64,000 nt of DNA, from assembly GCF_003385595.1 (NCBI RefSeq), contig NZ_QNUE01000007.1, positions 211,015 through 275,014 of the forward strand, given 5' to 3'. The stretch comes from Chryseobacterium flavum (GTDB lineage Bacteria; Bacteroidota; Bacteroidia; Flavobacteriales; Weeksellaceae). The position numbers and the translations under genes were made by a program. Shown piece by piece: positions 35,401 to 42,931 of the stretch. The notes under the pieces are model-generated. The model searched no databases. It saw only the letters and a list, made by a program, of their open reading frames with translations, and was not told the DNA's origin. How positions within the stretch are numbered: the stretch's first letter is position 1; each line of letters opens with the position of its first letter.

Positions 35401-35803
35401 ACGAGTTATTGGTACTCAGATAAATGTCGCTGCCACAGTAGGTTCTACCGGATTAGTGATTGCAAAAAGTGTTCTAAACAGCGAAGGAAACAGTAAAGCT
35501 GAAAATAAAGGAAGTGATACAAATAATAAAAATAATAATGAAGGATTATCTAATATACCTAAACCCGGGAAAGGAAAAGGAACTGTAGATAAAAAAGATA
35601 GAGATCCTAAGAGAACTTTATCAGAAAAAGATAAAAAGAAGTTGATTGAAGAAAAAGATGGCAAGTGTGAAGGTTGCGGTAAGGAAGTAGATAGTAAAAC
35701 ATCTGATGCTCATCATACTAAAAGACATGCCGATGGTGGTGAAACAACAAAAGACAACACTAATATCCTTTGTAAGGACTGTCATAAAGAAATACATAGA
35801 TAA
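32456..35803 (+). CDS. DUF6443/RHS polymorphic toxin with C-terminal HNH nuclease
   Basis: 1115 residues. Signal peptide (MKRYNLFKSRILTLLGLTIL to AKAQ), DUF6443 start (TLTYYDGLGRPKQVV), YD repeats through residue about 900, the RHS core end (WRNYDPAMARFFNVDPLSEKYG, ca. 900-925) and a variable tip. After a linker GGAAVPPPPHGGGSGIYEQ comes an HNH domain with CEGCG (Cys1071, Cys1074), DAHH (1084-1087) and CKDCH (1106-1110). RHS shells enclose and release the tip into rival cells; HNH tips cut DNA. The linker is repeated at the silent tip at 36628. The gene after it is the immunity candidate. Confidence 0.88.
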   Translation: MKRYNLFKSRILTLLGLTILGIAKAQTLTENYIRSQTCLSSDCIKKTETLTYYDGLGRPKQVVNVKATPTGKDFVTPVVYDVFGRQAKEILPTPVNTLNGGIHTGIINENNANIYYGVTNAFSETQFESSPLGRIERLAHPGEPWKMTGGKVLQYSYSFNVQNEVKKFIATSSLSNGSTISTLKLSTENTAYASGGVYKPGTLYKTIATDEDGNPVTEFKNGSGQTLLIRKTDGSQNLDTYYVYNEYDQLAFIVPPKAVKNILTSLIVTPEIVDEFCFQYRYDGKDRQVEKKIPGKGWEHMVYNKADQLVMSRDAVLSQQGKWLFTKYDEFGRVAYTGISNNAASRQTVQNSIDANTNLFEKRSTTAFTNSGMAVYYTNLSGPTTVTHVLTVNYYDTYPSGAPAVPAEVLGQKTMTATVGTDPFYTKGLQTASYVKNIEDDSWTKTFSYYDTKGRLIASKLTNHLGGYTNRDIKLDFTGLIEENYTYHKRTSADTETKIKETFVYDSQNRLVKQYHQVNSLAEELLSDNTYNDLGQLINKKTGNTTGTPLQSIDYTYNIRGWLTSINNPNKAGGFTGKLFGLELKYDNPVNAFAGAAKFNGNISQADWKTANDGVLRRYTYEYDKINRLVHGAYSKPGATVENTMAYTEWLMYDENGNIVHIDRYGGSDGNQPEMIDELEYTYNGNRLINISDNTFNPSGYPVGGQNIGYDLNGNMTDHKDRKINSISYNHLNLPVTVNMVQGSGIGTSRNGNIIDFKYMANGNKVEKITDYVNPYTTDLTYTDYLGEFQYERTYVKSNTATNPSDSGYLLQFFPTSEGYYDFQKKRYIYNYVDQVGNVRLSYYKNASGAAVIDKETNYYPFGLEHMGYNGGLSQLQTYRYGFQNQERQSETGWSSFKWRNYDPAMARFFNVDPLSEKYGYQSPYNFSENRVVDGRELEGLEWIPIPIYRGGAAVPPPPHGGGSGIYEQAKSNAINNYNGLLRVIGTQINVAATVGSTGLVIAKSVLNSEGNSKAENKGSDTNNKNNNEGLSNIPKPGKGKGTVDKKDRDPKRTLSEKDKKKLIEEKDGKCEGCGKEVDSKTSDAHHTKRHADGGETTKDNTNILCKDCHKEIHR
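35304..35486 (+). repeat. Linker repeat, copy 1 (inside the RHS toxin)
   Basis: About 183 bp with strong base-level similarity to 36628-36810, both coding for GGAAVPPP-x-x-GGGSGIYEQ and a helix NNYNG. It marks the exchange point between the constant shell and the variable toxin tip. Confidence 0.8.
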
Positions 35804-35805
35804 AA

Positions 35806-36528
35806 ATGAAAAAGCAAGAATTTATTAATTTGATCGGTGAACATATAAGAAATTATGGCTACCATTTAACAATTGTGGCAGGAAAATCACCTCTGCCTAG
35901 ATACTGCTATTCAATTGGTTTATTAGAAAAATTTGGATTTGAACTAGCATTTGCGGGGGGAGACATATACAAGGCAGATGAGATAAAAGAGATTATAGAT
36001 AAAATCATTGAGCAAATTAAAATAGATCAACTTTTAATTAATTTTAGCTTAGGTGAACTAGGTAATTTTAAATTACAACTTATAGATGAATCATGGAGTA
36101 CAATTATGTTTGATGGAATTTATGATTTTTATAAAAGTTCAAAAATTAAAGTTTATCAAATTATGCCTGATGAAAAGCATAAAACTTTAGAGGTGCCGAA
36201 CATGTCTTTAAAATTTGATGCAAAAAATGAACCTATTTGGAAATGGTTAACAGAAAATTGGATTTATCCAATAAGCCAAGATTCTATTGTTTTTACGGAT
36301 GTTGATGCTTTGTTTGGTAAAAAGATTTTGGAAATTATGAGATGGGAAGAGCTGGAATGGGAAATGTTTACAAGTGATGGAACAGAAATACCCACTGATA
36401 AGAAAAGGGTAGTGTCTTTTGGAACTATTTTAGGCATTGATAATACCATAGCGCCAGCTATGAATCTAAATCTAGAAAAAGGCCTTTTTCGGGATGAAGA
36501 AGAGCTTGAATGGAACGATTGGGGATAG
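35806..36528 (+). CDS. DUF4262-like protein, probable immunity to the HNH tip
   Basis: 240 residues starting two bases after the toxin stop. The N-terminal part (HIRNYGYHLTIVAGKSPLPR, YSIGLLEKFGFELAFAGG) is typical of DUF4262, a family repeatedly found next to RHS and other polymorphic toxins. The C-terminal half is acidic and ends EEELEWNDWG. No signal peptide, so cytoplasmic, as needed to bind an incoming nuclease. Immunity function is inferred from position. Confidence 0.75.
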   Translation: MKKQEFINLIGEHIRNYGYHLTIVAGKSPLPRYCYSIGLLEKFGFELAFAGGDIYKADEIKEIIDKIIEQIKIDQLLINFSLGELGNFKLQLIDESWSTIMFDGIYDFYKSSKIKVYQIMPDEKHKTLEVPNMSLKFDAKNEPIWKWLTENWIYPISQDSIVFTDVDALFGKKILEIMRWEELEWEMFTSDGTEIPTDKKRVVSFGTILGIDNTIAPAMNLNLEKGLFRDEEELEWNDWG

Positions 36529-36590
36529 TTACCGAAATAGTATAAATTGCCGATGAAATATTAAATAGTAATAATTTTTAAGGTTTTAAC

Positions 36591-36616
36591 TTAGGGTATT
36601 GGTCTCAATACCCTAA
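36591..36616 (+). terminator. Cassette-end hairpin, copy 1
   Basis: TTAGGGTATTG pairs with CAATACCCTAA around GTCT, followed by ATTTTAT. The same stem recurs at 38293-38320 behind the second immunity block. Confidence 0.75.
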
Positions 36617-36627
36617 ATTTTATACTA

Positions 36628-37156
36628 AGGGGGGGCTGCTGTACCGCCACCACAGCAAGGAGGAGGCTCGGGAATCTACGAACAGGAGAAGAGTAATGCC
36701 ACTAATAATTACAATGGTATACTTAAGGTACTTGGGAATCAGATTAATGTTCTTGCAGCAGTTGGTACCACAGGAATAACCGTAGCGAACCGTGTCCTAA
36801 ATAGTAAGAGAGATAGCAAATCAGAAAAGGGTAAAGCCAAAAGTGGCAAGTCGGAGGAAAAAGGAGTTGTATATGAAGTTCCTGAAGACGGAACCGAATC
36901 GGGTGCACCATATGTAGGTAGAACAAAAAAAGGTGACCCAAATAAAAGAGGAGGTAAAGATGATGGCAGGGATAGAAAAAAAGCAAAGGTCATTGATGAA
37001 TATGATCCTAAGAATCCGGAAGAAGGAGCATTTAAAGAGCAGAAAGCTATTGATGAAAGAGGCGGGATAGATAAATTGGATAACAAAAGAAATGAAATGA
37101 ACCCAGAACGTTTTAACAAAGCAAAAGTAAAATATGAAGGAAAAAGAATTCAATAA
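36628..37156 (+). pseudogene. Orphan RHS toxin tip cassette (GIY-YIG-like nuclease), no start
   Basis: The frame from 36628 to TAA 37154-37156 has no start codon or promoter of its own. It begins with the linker repeat (GGAAVPPPQQGGGSGIYEQ) of the complete toxin and then carries a different tip: VVYEVPEDG, PYVGRTKKGDPNKR, a basic stretch, FKEQKAIDERGGIDKLDNKR and NPERFNKAK. VYEV-PYVGRTK spacing with later Arg, Glu and Asn fits a GIY-YIG/URI-type nuclease. It is a silent alternative tip that becomes active only by recombining onto the shell gene. Its stop overlaps the next gene by 23 bp. Confidence 0.75.
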
Positions 37157-37721
37157 TTTTTGGAATTGGATTGAAAATAACATTGAGTATTTAACTCCAA
37201 AAAAAATTACAGCAGAGTATATCGACCTATTAGACGCAGAAATTGAAAAGATTGGTGATTTCTCTTGGGAAATTGGATTTGATAATAGAGTAAATAAGAA
37301 TTTTTTAACAATTTCTCCAGAAGGCGATGCTGAATTATTAAAACTTTCAAGAACTATAATAAATGAGGCACCTGCAATTGAAGGCTGGATTTTCTATTCT
37401 TCTAAGCCCCCAAAACAATGGAAACTAATATTTAATCTTTTAATAAATGATGAAAAAGTTCAGTTCAATGCAACCGAATGGAAATATATTCTTTATAAAT
37501 ATCCTGACAATGTCTATGATGTCGTGATACAAGTTCCAAAATCATATATGCCTTATGATGAATATTTTCATGAAATAGGTGACATTGCTGTCACTGGTGA
37601 ACTAGGAGAAGCCTTTGTAATTGAGTATATTAATGAAATTGATGTAGTGTATGAATTTGATAAAGAAGATATAGGTAAGGAAAAAGATTTTATTCATTTA
37701 AAAACAGAAATATTAATGTAG
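37134..37721 (+). CDS. Probable immunity protein of the orphan toxin tip
   Basis: 195 residues (MKEKEFNNFWNWIENNIEYL). The start lies inside the end of the orphan toxin frame, the usual toxin-immunity overlap. Acidic, cytoplasmic, with WIFYSSKPPKQWKL and a C-terminal acidic run (EFDKEDIGKEKDF). I do not recognise the family beyond resembling acidic immunity proteins. Role inferred from context. Any expression must come from read-through or a weak internal promoter. Confidence 0.65.
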   Translation: MKEKEFNNFWNWIENNIEYLTPKKITAEYIDLLDAEIEKIGDFSWEIGFDNRVNKNFLTISPEGDAELLKLSRTIINEAPAIEGWIFYSSKPPKQWKLIFNLLINDEKVQFNATEWKYILYKYPDNVYDVVIQVPKSYMPYDEYFHEIGDIAVTGELGEAFVIEYINEIDVVYEFDKEDIGKEKDFIHLKTEILM

Positions 37722-37722
37722 A

Positions 37723-38274
37723 ATGACAATGGCTAAAAGATTTAAATTAAACTTGGGTGATGTTTTTACAATTCCCCTTGAGAATGATGAATTTGGGATA
37801 GGACAAATTGCTTATATGCCAAACCACAAGCATAATTTTATAGTGATCGTTTTTGATAAAAAGTATAATATAAAAGAAGAAGTTGACTTAGATTGGTTAC
37901 AAGATTTAAAATTACTTTTCTTAGGATATACTGTTGATGCAAAACTGTATCATAAACATTGGGAAATAATAGGAAATACTTTGTCTAATTTATCATCAGT
38001 AAAGTTTCCTTGTTATAAACTAGGCTTACCAAATGATGATTATCCTGACGGAGCAAGGCTGGTTGACCACAAGGGAAATGTTCTGGCAAATATTGATAAA
38101 GATACATTTGACAATCTTTCATATCAAAATGAAGTCGGTCCAATTCGATTTCAAAATGCATTGAAAGCTCATTTTGGTTTGCAAGAATGGATTCCAGAGG
38201 ACTATGATAAAATTCTGTATGAGAAAACCTTAGAGTCAGTAAAAATTGCTGAAGAGATATTAAATAATGAGTAA
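37723..38274 (+). CDS. Imm26-like immunity protein
   Basis: 183 residues; ATG 37723 or 37729 are both possible. The N-terminal segment GDVFTIPLENDEFGIGQIAY is the hallmark of Imm26-type proteins, known partners of polymorphic toxins. Directly behind the previous immunity gene (1 bp). It may protect against a third toxin whose tip has been lost, or form a pair with its neighbour. A cassette-end hairpin follows. Confidence 0.7.
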   Translation: MTMAKRFKLNLGDVFTIPLENDEFGIGQIAYMPNHKHNFIVIVFDKKYNIKEEVDLDWLQDLKLLFLGYTVDAKLYHKHWEIIGNTLSNLSSVKFPCYKLGLPNDDYPDGARLVDHKGNVLANIDKDTFDNLSYQNEVGPIRFQNALKAHFGLQEWIPEDYDKILYEKTLESVKIAEEILNNE

Positions 38275-38292
38275 TTTCTAAACTTGTAATCA

Positions 38293-38320
38293 TTTAGGGT
38301 ATTGGAAACAATACCCTAAA
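38293..38320 (+). terminator. Cassette-end hairpin, copy 2
   Basis: TTTAGGGTATTG pairs with CAATACCCTAAA around GAAA, followed by TTTTAAT. Same stem as 36591-36616 with a different loop. Confidence 0.75.
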
Positions 38321-38331
38321 TTTTAATAAAC

Positions 38332-38400
38332 TATCCCGATCAGGTTGGAAACATCAGATGAGCGTATTGCTAAAATGCTTTCGGAAACCCAAATTTATAG
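38332..38400 (+). pseudogene. Decayed RHS core scrap
   Basis: The frame reads YPDQVGNIR, stop, AYC, stop, NAFGNPNL, which matches the DQVGNVRLSYYKNASG stretch of the intact toxin (protein coded near 34950-35000). It is a dead piece of another RHS shell gene behind the silent cassette. Confidence 0.6.
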
Positions 38401-38511
38401 TGACTAATATATAGGCTATGTCTGAGGGAATAAGTTAGTACAACTTTTCATTTGGTCGTATTCAATTTCAACTTTAACGGATATCAACCGTTTCAATCAG
38501 TATAGAATAAA

Positions 38512-38721
38512 TTACCTGAACTTGTTTCTATACTTTAATAAATTTTTATTGTAGCACATGCCGATTATCGCCAGGAAAAATTCTTCTTTTTCGGAAAAAC
38601 ATTTTTTATCCTTAAAAAAATCATGTGTACTTTTTGCGAAGTATTCCTGCTCAAACTTTTTAAATTCCTGACTGAATGTGATCTGGATGAATGCATTGAA
38701 ATAGAATTTAATTCTGGGCAT
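38512..38721 (-). CDS. Small hypothetical protein
   Basis: 69 residues, MPRIKFYFNAFIQITFSQEF at the start, amphipathic with many Phe and Lys, one Cys in each half. It has no signal peptide or known motif. The composition looks protein-like but there is no independent support, so it could be spurious. Confidence 0.35.
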   Translation of the reverse strand: MPRIKFYFNAFIQITFSQEFKKFEQEYFAKSTHDFFKDKKCFSEKEEFFLAIIGMCYNKNLLKYRNKFR

Positions 38722-38907
38722 TGTAGTAGTTATTAATGTTTAAAGTGTTTGGCTGCCAGCTTTGTTATAGCAAAAAGTGAAAAGAAAAATCCTGAATCTA
38801 TAATAAGAGACAGGATTAATAAAAAATTCAATGAAAATACTTAACTCAAAACACTTCTTGTTTTAATTTTATCTTTCCTTTTGCAGAAATTGATTTTTTT
38901 CAAAACT

Positions 38908-39342
38908 CTATTTTTTCTTGTTATGATGATATTTTACAAGCCATTTATATAATGTCGTTTTGGGAATTTTATACCTTTGAATAATATCTCTTTTTGTCAT
39001 TACTCCGGAAGAATATTGTTCAATGACGAAATCAATAATTTCGGATGTGTATAGCTTTTTTCTAAAGGTATATGACATGTTGCTCCGGCTTTGAAGTTCA
39101 ATATTTGTTCTTTTTACAGGGGCATACAAAATCAGATGTTGAGAGTAAACCCTAAAAAAATCGTATTCTAATAGCTTTGACCATTTCAGTAAAAGATGGC
39201 AGTCGATACTTTTTTCCATATAATATTTTTGTATTTCCTGCTGGTCATTTCCTAAATATTCACATATTCTTTCGAGGGGGATCTCAAGTTCTTCAACTCT
39301 TGTTTTTATTAGTTTCCTAATATTTATTTCCCTAAAATCCAT
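38908..39342 (-). CDS. HTH protein with transposase-type C-terminal HTH
   Basis: 144 residues. The N-terminal half resembles a small regulator (IRKLIKTRVEELEIPLERIC), and the C-terminal half (YTSEIIDFVIEQYSSGVMTK, then RYKIPKTTLYKWLVKYH) is a helix-turn-helix like those of IS3 OrfA proteins. No catalytic DDE partner follows. It forms a pair with the gene at 39358 (15 bp gap). Probably a domesticated transposase-derived DNA-binding protein; function unknown. Confidence 0.6.
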   Translation of the reverse strand: MDFREINIRKLIKTRVEELEIPLERICEYLGNDQQEIQKYYMEKSIDCHLLLKWSKLLEYDFFRVYSQHLILYAPVKRTNIELQSRSNMSYTFRKKLYTSEIIDFVIEQYSSGVMTKRDIIQRYKIPKTTLYKWLVKYHHNKKK

Positions 39343-39357
39343 AGCAGAAATGATATT

Positions 39358-39765
39358 TTATTTCCTGACTGATAAGAATTTTCTCTTCCAATTTGTAACA
39401 GTATTGCGGCTTAACTTAAAGTGATCTGCAAGCTGAGTATTTGTTAGATGGTACTTATTTTGAAAATCCAGGATTTTGAATATAGTAACACTATCATAAC
39501 TGCGGAATTTTTGGTTTTTCTTTATATTAAGATCCCCGAATAACTGCTTATTAAGATATAAGACATCCATAAAACTCATTTGTTTTTGCAATATTGAACG
39601 AAATGTTTTTAATTTTTCCGGAAATTTTGATCGAATAAGATCACTATAAATCATATTGTAATCAGGATAATTTTTTTTTCTCATATTATTTAAAGCTATT
39701 ACAGCATTATATGTTTTTAGAATCTTTGCGTTTAAAATTCTTTTGGATAGATTAGAAGGGAACAT
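39358..39765 (-). CDS. HTH protein, partner of the previous gene
   Basis: 135 residues, basic N-terminal half and a C-terminal HTH (FKILDFQNKYHLTNTQLADH, then FKLSRNTVTNWKRKF) of transposase type. Same orientation and close spacing as the gene at 38908, so co-transcribed. No catalytic domain seen. Confidence 0.55.
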   Translation of the reverse strand: MFPSNLSKRILNAKILKTYNAVIALNNMRKKNYPDYNMIYSDLIRSKFPEKLKTFRSILQKQMSFMDVLYLNKQLFGDLNIKKNQKFRSYDSVTIFKILDFQNKYHLTNTQLADHFKLSRNTVTNWKRKFLSVRK

Positions 39766-39797
39766 TATTCTCTAATCCAGCCTCATTACCTATCTGA

Positions 39798-40445
39798 TTA
39801 TCTGAATGAACTTATTGCATACCAGTAATCTCCATTGGAATGGAAGGTTAAACATTTATTGTTGGTATCAACTAAAGTAACCTGAATTGGTCCATGTAAT
39901 GGCATATATATTTGCGATCCGGACGAAGAATAGATGTACCTTGCACCTGAATTTGTATTACATACGTTAATAATCCTATTTTTATTGGAGCCTCCCGGAG
40001 AAGGTAATGTTATATTTCCTGTAAGAATTATTGTATGGTCATCAGTCAAGACAGGGCCGGCTCCTCTTCTTATCTTGGCATGTACTCCTGTAGCAAGGCT
40101 GGATGTAGTATCTGTACCTGATATTGCATCTCTAAAGCCTACCCAAACACTGCCATCAAAGTAATAATATCCGTCTGCTGTTACATTTTTAGTTTGCAGT
40201 GTAGGATTGACAGCTGCTGAAGTGGCATACACTATTGCTCCTTTCTGGGCAACGGTATAATTTTTGGCGGAAAGCTGGTTGCCTGTAAGGCGGGGAGCAA
40301 TAATACCATCAAAAACTGTTGTGTTTTCAGGTTTTCCCAGAACATCCAATGTTGCTTCAGGGTGTACATTGTTAATTCCAACCTGACAAAAAGAATTTAC
40401 TGATAAGCATAAGTTTATCAACAGGACAATTTTTTTCATTTGCAT
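39798..40445 (-). CDS. Secreted hypothetical protein of a flavobacterial family
   Basis: 215 residues; ATG 40445 or 40439. Signal peptide (MKKIVLLINLCLSVNSFCQ) and then GINNVHPEATLDVLGKPENT, an opening common to many secreted flavobacterial proteins with tail-collar-like beta domains. The C-terminal part is beta-rich with a Cys pair. No T9SS tag. Role unknown. Confidence 0.65.
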   Translation of the reverse strand: MQMKKIVLLINLCLSVNSFCQVGINNVHPEATLDVLGKPENTTVFDGIIAPRLTGNQLSAKNYTVAQKGAIVYATSAAVNPTLQTKNVTADGYYYFDGSVWVGFRDAISGTDTTSSLATGVHAKIRRGAGPVLTDDHTIILTGNITLPSPGGSNKNRIINVCNTNSGARYIYSSSGSQIYMPLHGPIQVTLVDTNNKCLTFHSNGDYWYAISSFR

Positions 40446-41042
40446 AAGTATAAATTATATTAAAGGGTTTTTCTGGTTTAATACTATATTAATCAGGAAA
40501 TACTGAATGGGTTCCTATATCTCCATACTTTACTTTTTTTGACAGTAAACACTTCAAAGAACTGTTGAAGATTGTATGACGATGCAAAGATTAAAAATCC
40601 AAATTGTCTGAAAAAAATATATGATTTACCGGAAATACTCAGAAATACTCACATTTAACCGTATTGGTTATTGTGTTGAAAATCATAAAAATGGGTTGAG
40701 ATGAAATTAGTATACAGAATAGATATGTAACCAACAAGAATCAGATTTTAAACTACGCGGAACAACACGTAAATCCTTAATATTACCTGGTTGACTTATA
40801 TTTCACTGGTTACAAATTAATTTTGTGCAACTTGATGGTTATTTTTTAAAGTTAATGTTTAGCAGCTATTGAAGATAAGAATGGCTGTCTGCAGTAGGGG
40901 TGGGGCAGGCTTAACCAACCCACCCCTCATCATAATGACATAAGGTGGTGCCTGTTTAATTTCTGTATTATTTATAAATTTGCAGTTCTGATAAGCAGAT
41001 TTTGCAATAAACACAAATTATTTATTCTTATAAAACTGGATT
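40446..41042. other. Intergenic gap with a GC-rich hairpin
   Basis: No gene seen in about 600 bp. The hairpin AGGGGTGGG (40896-40904) / CCCACCCCT (40919-40927) is perfect and stands out against the AT-rich surroundings; without a T run its role is unclear. The promoter of the gene at 41043 should lie here. Confidence 0.5.
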
Positions 41043-42476
41043 ATGAAATTTTTTGGTTTATTATTTTCATTTACAATCATGATTGTAAATGCTAAAAGTC
41101 CATTCCAACGCAAGCAAATTGATAGCATCATTAATATTACAAATAAAAGGAATGCATATTCGGATCTCGGAGATAAAGAAATGCTCAGATTGGCTACTGA
41201 AGCTTATTATCTTTCAAAAGAAGAGGGGTATGATAAAGGAAGACTCGAATCTTTAATAAAATTCCTGGAAATATATTTCAATACAAATAATATAAATGGG
41301 GTATCGGATAAGTCAGAAGAAACTATTGTGCTGGCAAAAAAGATGGATGATCATTATATATTGAGCAGGGCCTTAAGGTATAATGCCTGGATGTATATTA
41401 AAATTGGAAAATATAATCTGGCCAGATGTAAGTTAGAAGAAGCAACAAGGGTTTGTTCAGGTATCGTTGATTCAGATAAAAGAAATAAAATCCTGATGAA
41501 TATTAATTCTACTATGGCATCATATTATGAAGCCAGTGCTTCCGATACCGAATCTATGTTATTATATGCATTCAATGCTTACCGATATGCAGCCGCAATT
41601 AAAAATTCAAATCCGGATAAGAGAAAATACCTTTCAGCAACAGCAACTGTTGTAGGTCATATTTTATTATATAAAGGAGACCTGAAAAGAGCAAAAATAT
41701 ATATTCTTAATGCCGAACAGAATCTTATAAACGATCCTGATAAAGCAACTCTGGTAAAAATATATAAGGCACTGGGTATTATAGCTATGAAAGAACGCGA
41801 GTATATACGAGCCGCCGATTATTATAAAAAAGCTGTCTTTTTTGCAAAAAAATATAACCAGAATGATGAACTGAAAAATATTTATCCTATGCTTTCTGCT
41901 GCTTATGAAGCATCGGATGACTATAAAAATGCCCTTAATATCTATAATCAATATAAAAGGATTACTGACAGCTTAACTTTTGAAACCCGAAAGGTGATAA
42001 ACAAAACGAAAGATATTCAGAGTAAAAAGGATGAAAATTTAGATTCGTTCGACTATAGTATATTCGGAATTTGCTTAGCCATGTTAATGTTATATAGTAA
42101 ACGTAAAACGGGTATTAAAAATCCGCGAAAAACAAAAATAATAACAGAAAGTAAAGGTGAACCTGAGGTATTTCATACTAAAACAGAACAGTTAAATCAG
42201 CTGACAGAGCTTGCCATCGAAAATGAACAGGCTTTTTATACTATGTTTCAGGAAATTTATCCTCATTTTATTGAAAATATGCTGGCAAAGTATCCAAAAT
42301 TATCAACGGCCGATCTGAGATTATGCGCATATTTAAAAATGAATTTTGATACCAAACAAATTGCCAGTTTTACAAATTCTACAATCAGATCAGTAGATGC
42401 AAAAAAATACCGCCTTAGGAAAAAACTGGACATAAAACCTGATGAGGAATTGTATAGCTTTATTGCGATATTTTAG
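41043..42476 (+). CDS. TPR protein with membrane helix and LuxR-type HTH
   Basis: 477 residues. Signal-like start (MKFFGLLFSFTIMIVNAKS), tetratricopeptide-type helix pairs from about 40 to 315 (for example IYKALGIIAMKEREYIRAAD, YYKKAVFFAKKY), one short membrane helix near 338-353 (SIFGICLAMLMLY), and a cytoplasmic C-terminal HTH (LSTADLRLCAYLKMNFDTKQ, then IRSVDAKKYRLRKKL). Known flavobacterial family that links an outside TPR sensor to a DNA-binding tail. A relic of a second copy is at 25441. Might control the bacteriocin-like gene downstream; inference. Confidence 0.8.
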   Translation: MKFFGLLFSFTIMIVNAKSPFQRKQIDSIINITNKRNAYSDLGDKEMLRLATEAYYLSKEEGYDKGRLESLIKFLEIYFNTNNINGVSDKSEETIVLAKKMDDHYILSRALRYNAWMYIKIGKYNLARCKLEEATRVCSGIVDSDKRNKILMNINSTMASYYEASASDTESMLLYAFNAYRYAAAIKNSNPDKRKYLSATATVVGHILLYKGDLKRAKIYILNAEQNLINDPDKATLVKIYKALGIIAMKEREYIRAADYYKKAVFFAKKYNQNDELKNIYPMLSAAYEASDDYKNALNIYNQYKRITDSLTFETRKVINKTKDIQSKKDENLDSFDYSIFGICLAMLMLYSKRKTGIKNPRKTKIITESKGEPEVFHTKTEQLNQLTELAIENEQAFYTMFQEIYPHFIENMLAKYPKLSTADLRLCAYLKMNFDTKQIASFTNSTIRSVDAKKYRLRKKLDIKPDEELYSFIAIF

Positions 42477-42604
42477 TAATAATGTTGTTATGTACCTCTC
42501 TCAAATAGTTGCTGCCCAACCATGGTATTTATATTTTGTTTTTATGTTAAATCTATATATGGAGAAATAATTCTATCTTTAAAACGAACTAAAAAAATAA
42601 AACC

Positions 42605-42769
42605 ATGAAAAATTTCAAAAAAATTTCCAGAGACCATCTAAAAACAATTAAAGGCGGAAACATAGAAGGTGTTTGTAGGCCTGGTTATAAATACATTTGT
42701 GAAGCTACAGGTGTTTGCGGGCCGGAGCCGGACGCTGCCTGCAATTGCTATTGCATTCCGATTATTTAG
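42605..42769 (+). CDS. Double-glycine leader peptide, bacteriocin-like
   Basis: 54 residues. The leader MKNFKKISRDHLKTIKGG ends in the Gly-Gly site used by C39-type peptidase exporters, and the core (about 36 residues) contains six Cys in C-x9-C-x6-C pattern followed by CNCYC near the end. Such small proteins are common in Chryseobacterium and are annotated as bacteriocin-like. A strong terminator follows. No exporter or modifying enzyme is nearby, so maturation is unknown. Confidence 0.7.
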   Translation: MKNFKKISRDHLKTIKGGNIEGVCRPGYKYICEATGVCGPEPDAACNCYCIPII

Positions 42770-42775
42770 AAATAT

Positions 42776-42800
42776 ATCCCTCACTTAGAGGGATTTTTAT
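42776..42800 (+). terminator. Terminator of the bacteriocin-like gene
   Basis: ATCCCTC (42776-42782) pairs with GAGGGAT (42788-42794) and runs into TTTTATT. Seven bases past the stop codon. Confidence 0.8.
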
Positions 42801-42931
42801 TAAAGTATATCAGGTATTATTGTATTTATTATTGAAGCATGCCGTAGTCCAGTCATTACGGATAGTAAGGTTTTTATTCAGTATCTTTGCAGCCGGTCAG
42901 CTTCTGGTCCGCAGAAATAATAAATACAGTT

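Noticed and set aside
36739..37183. Overlapping minus-strand frames opposite the orphan toxin tip
   Set aside because: Composition is Phe/Ser-rich shadow sequence, while the plus strand has the linker repeat and nuclease motifs.
41043..42476. Two-component hybrid sensor instead of TPR-LuxR protein
   Set aside because: No histidine kinase or receiver motifs; only TPR-like helices, one short membrane segment and an HTH.
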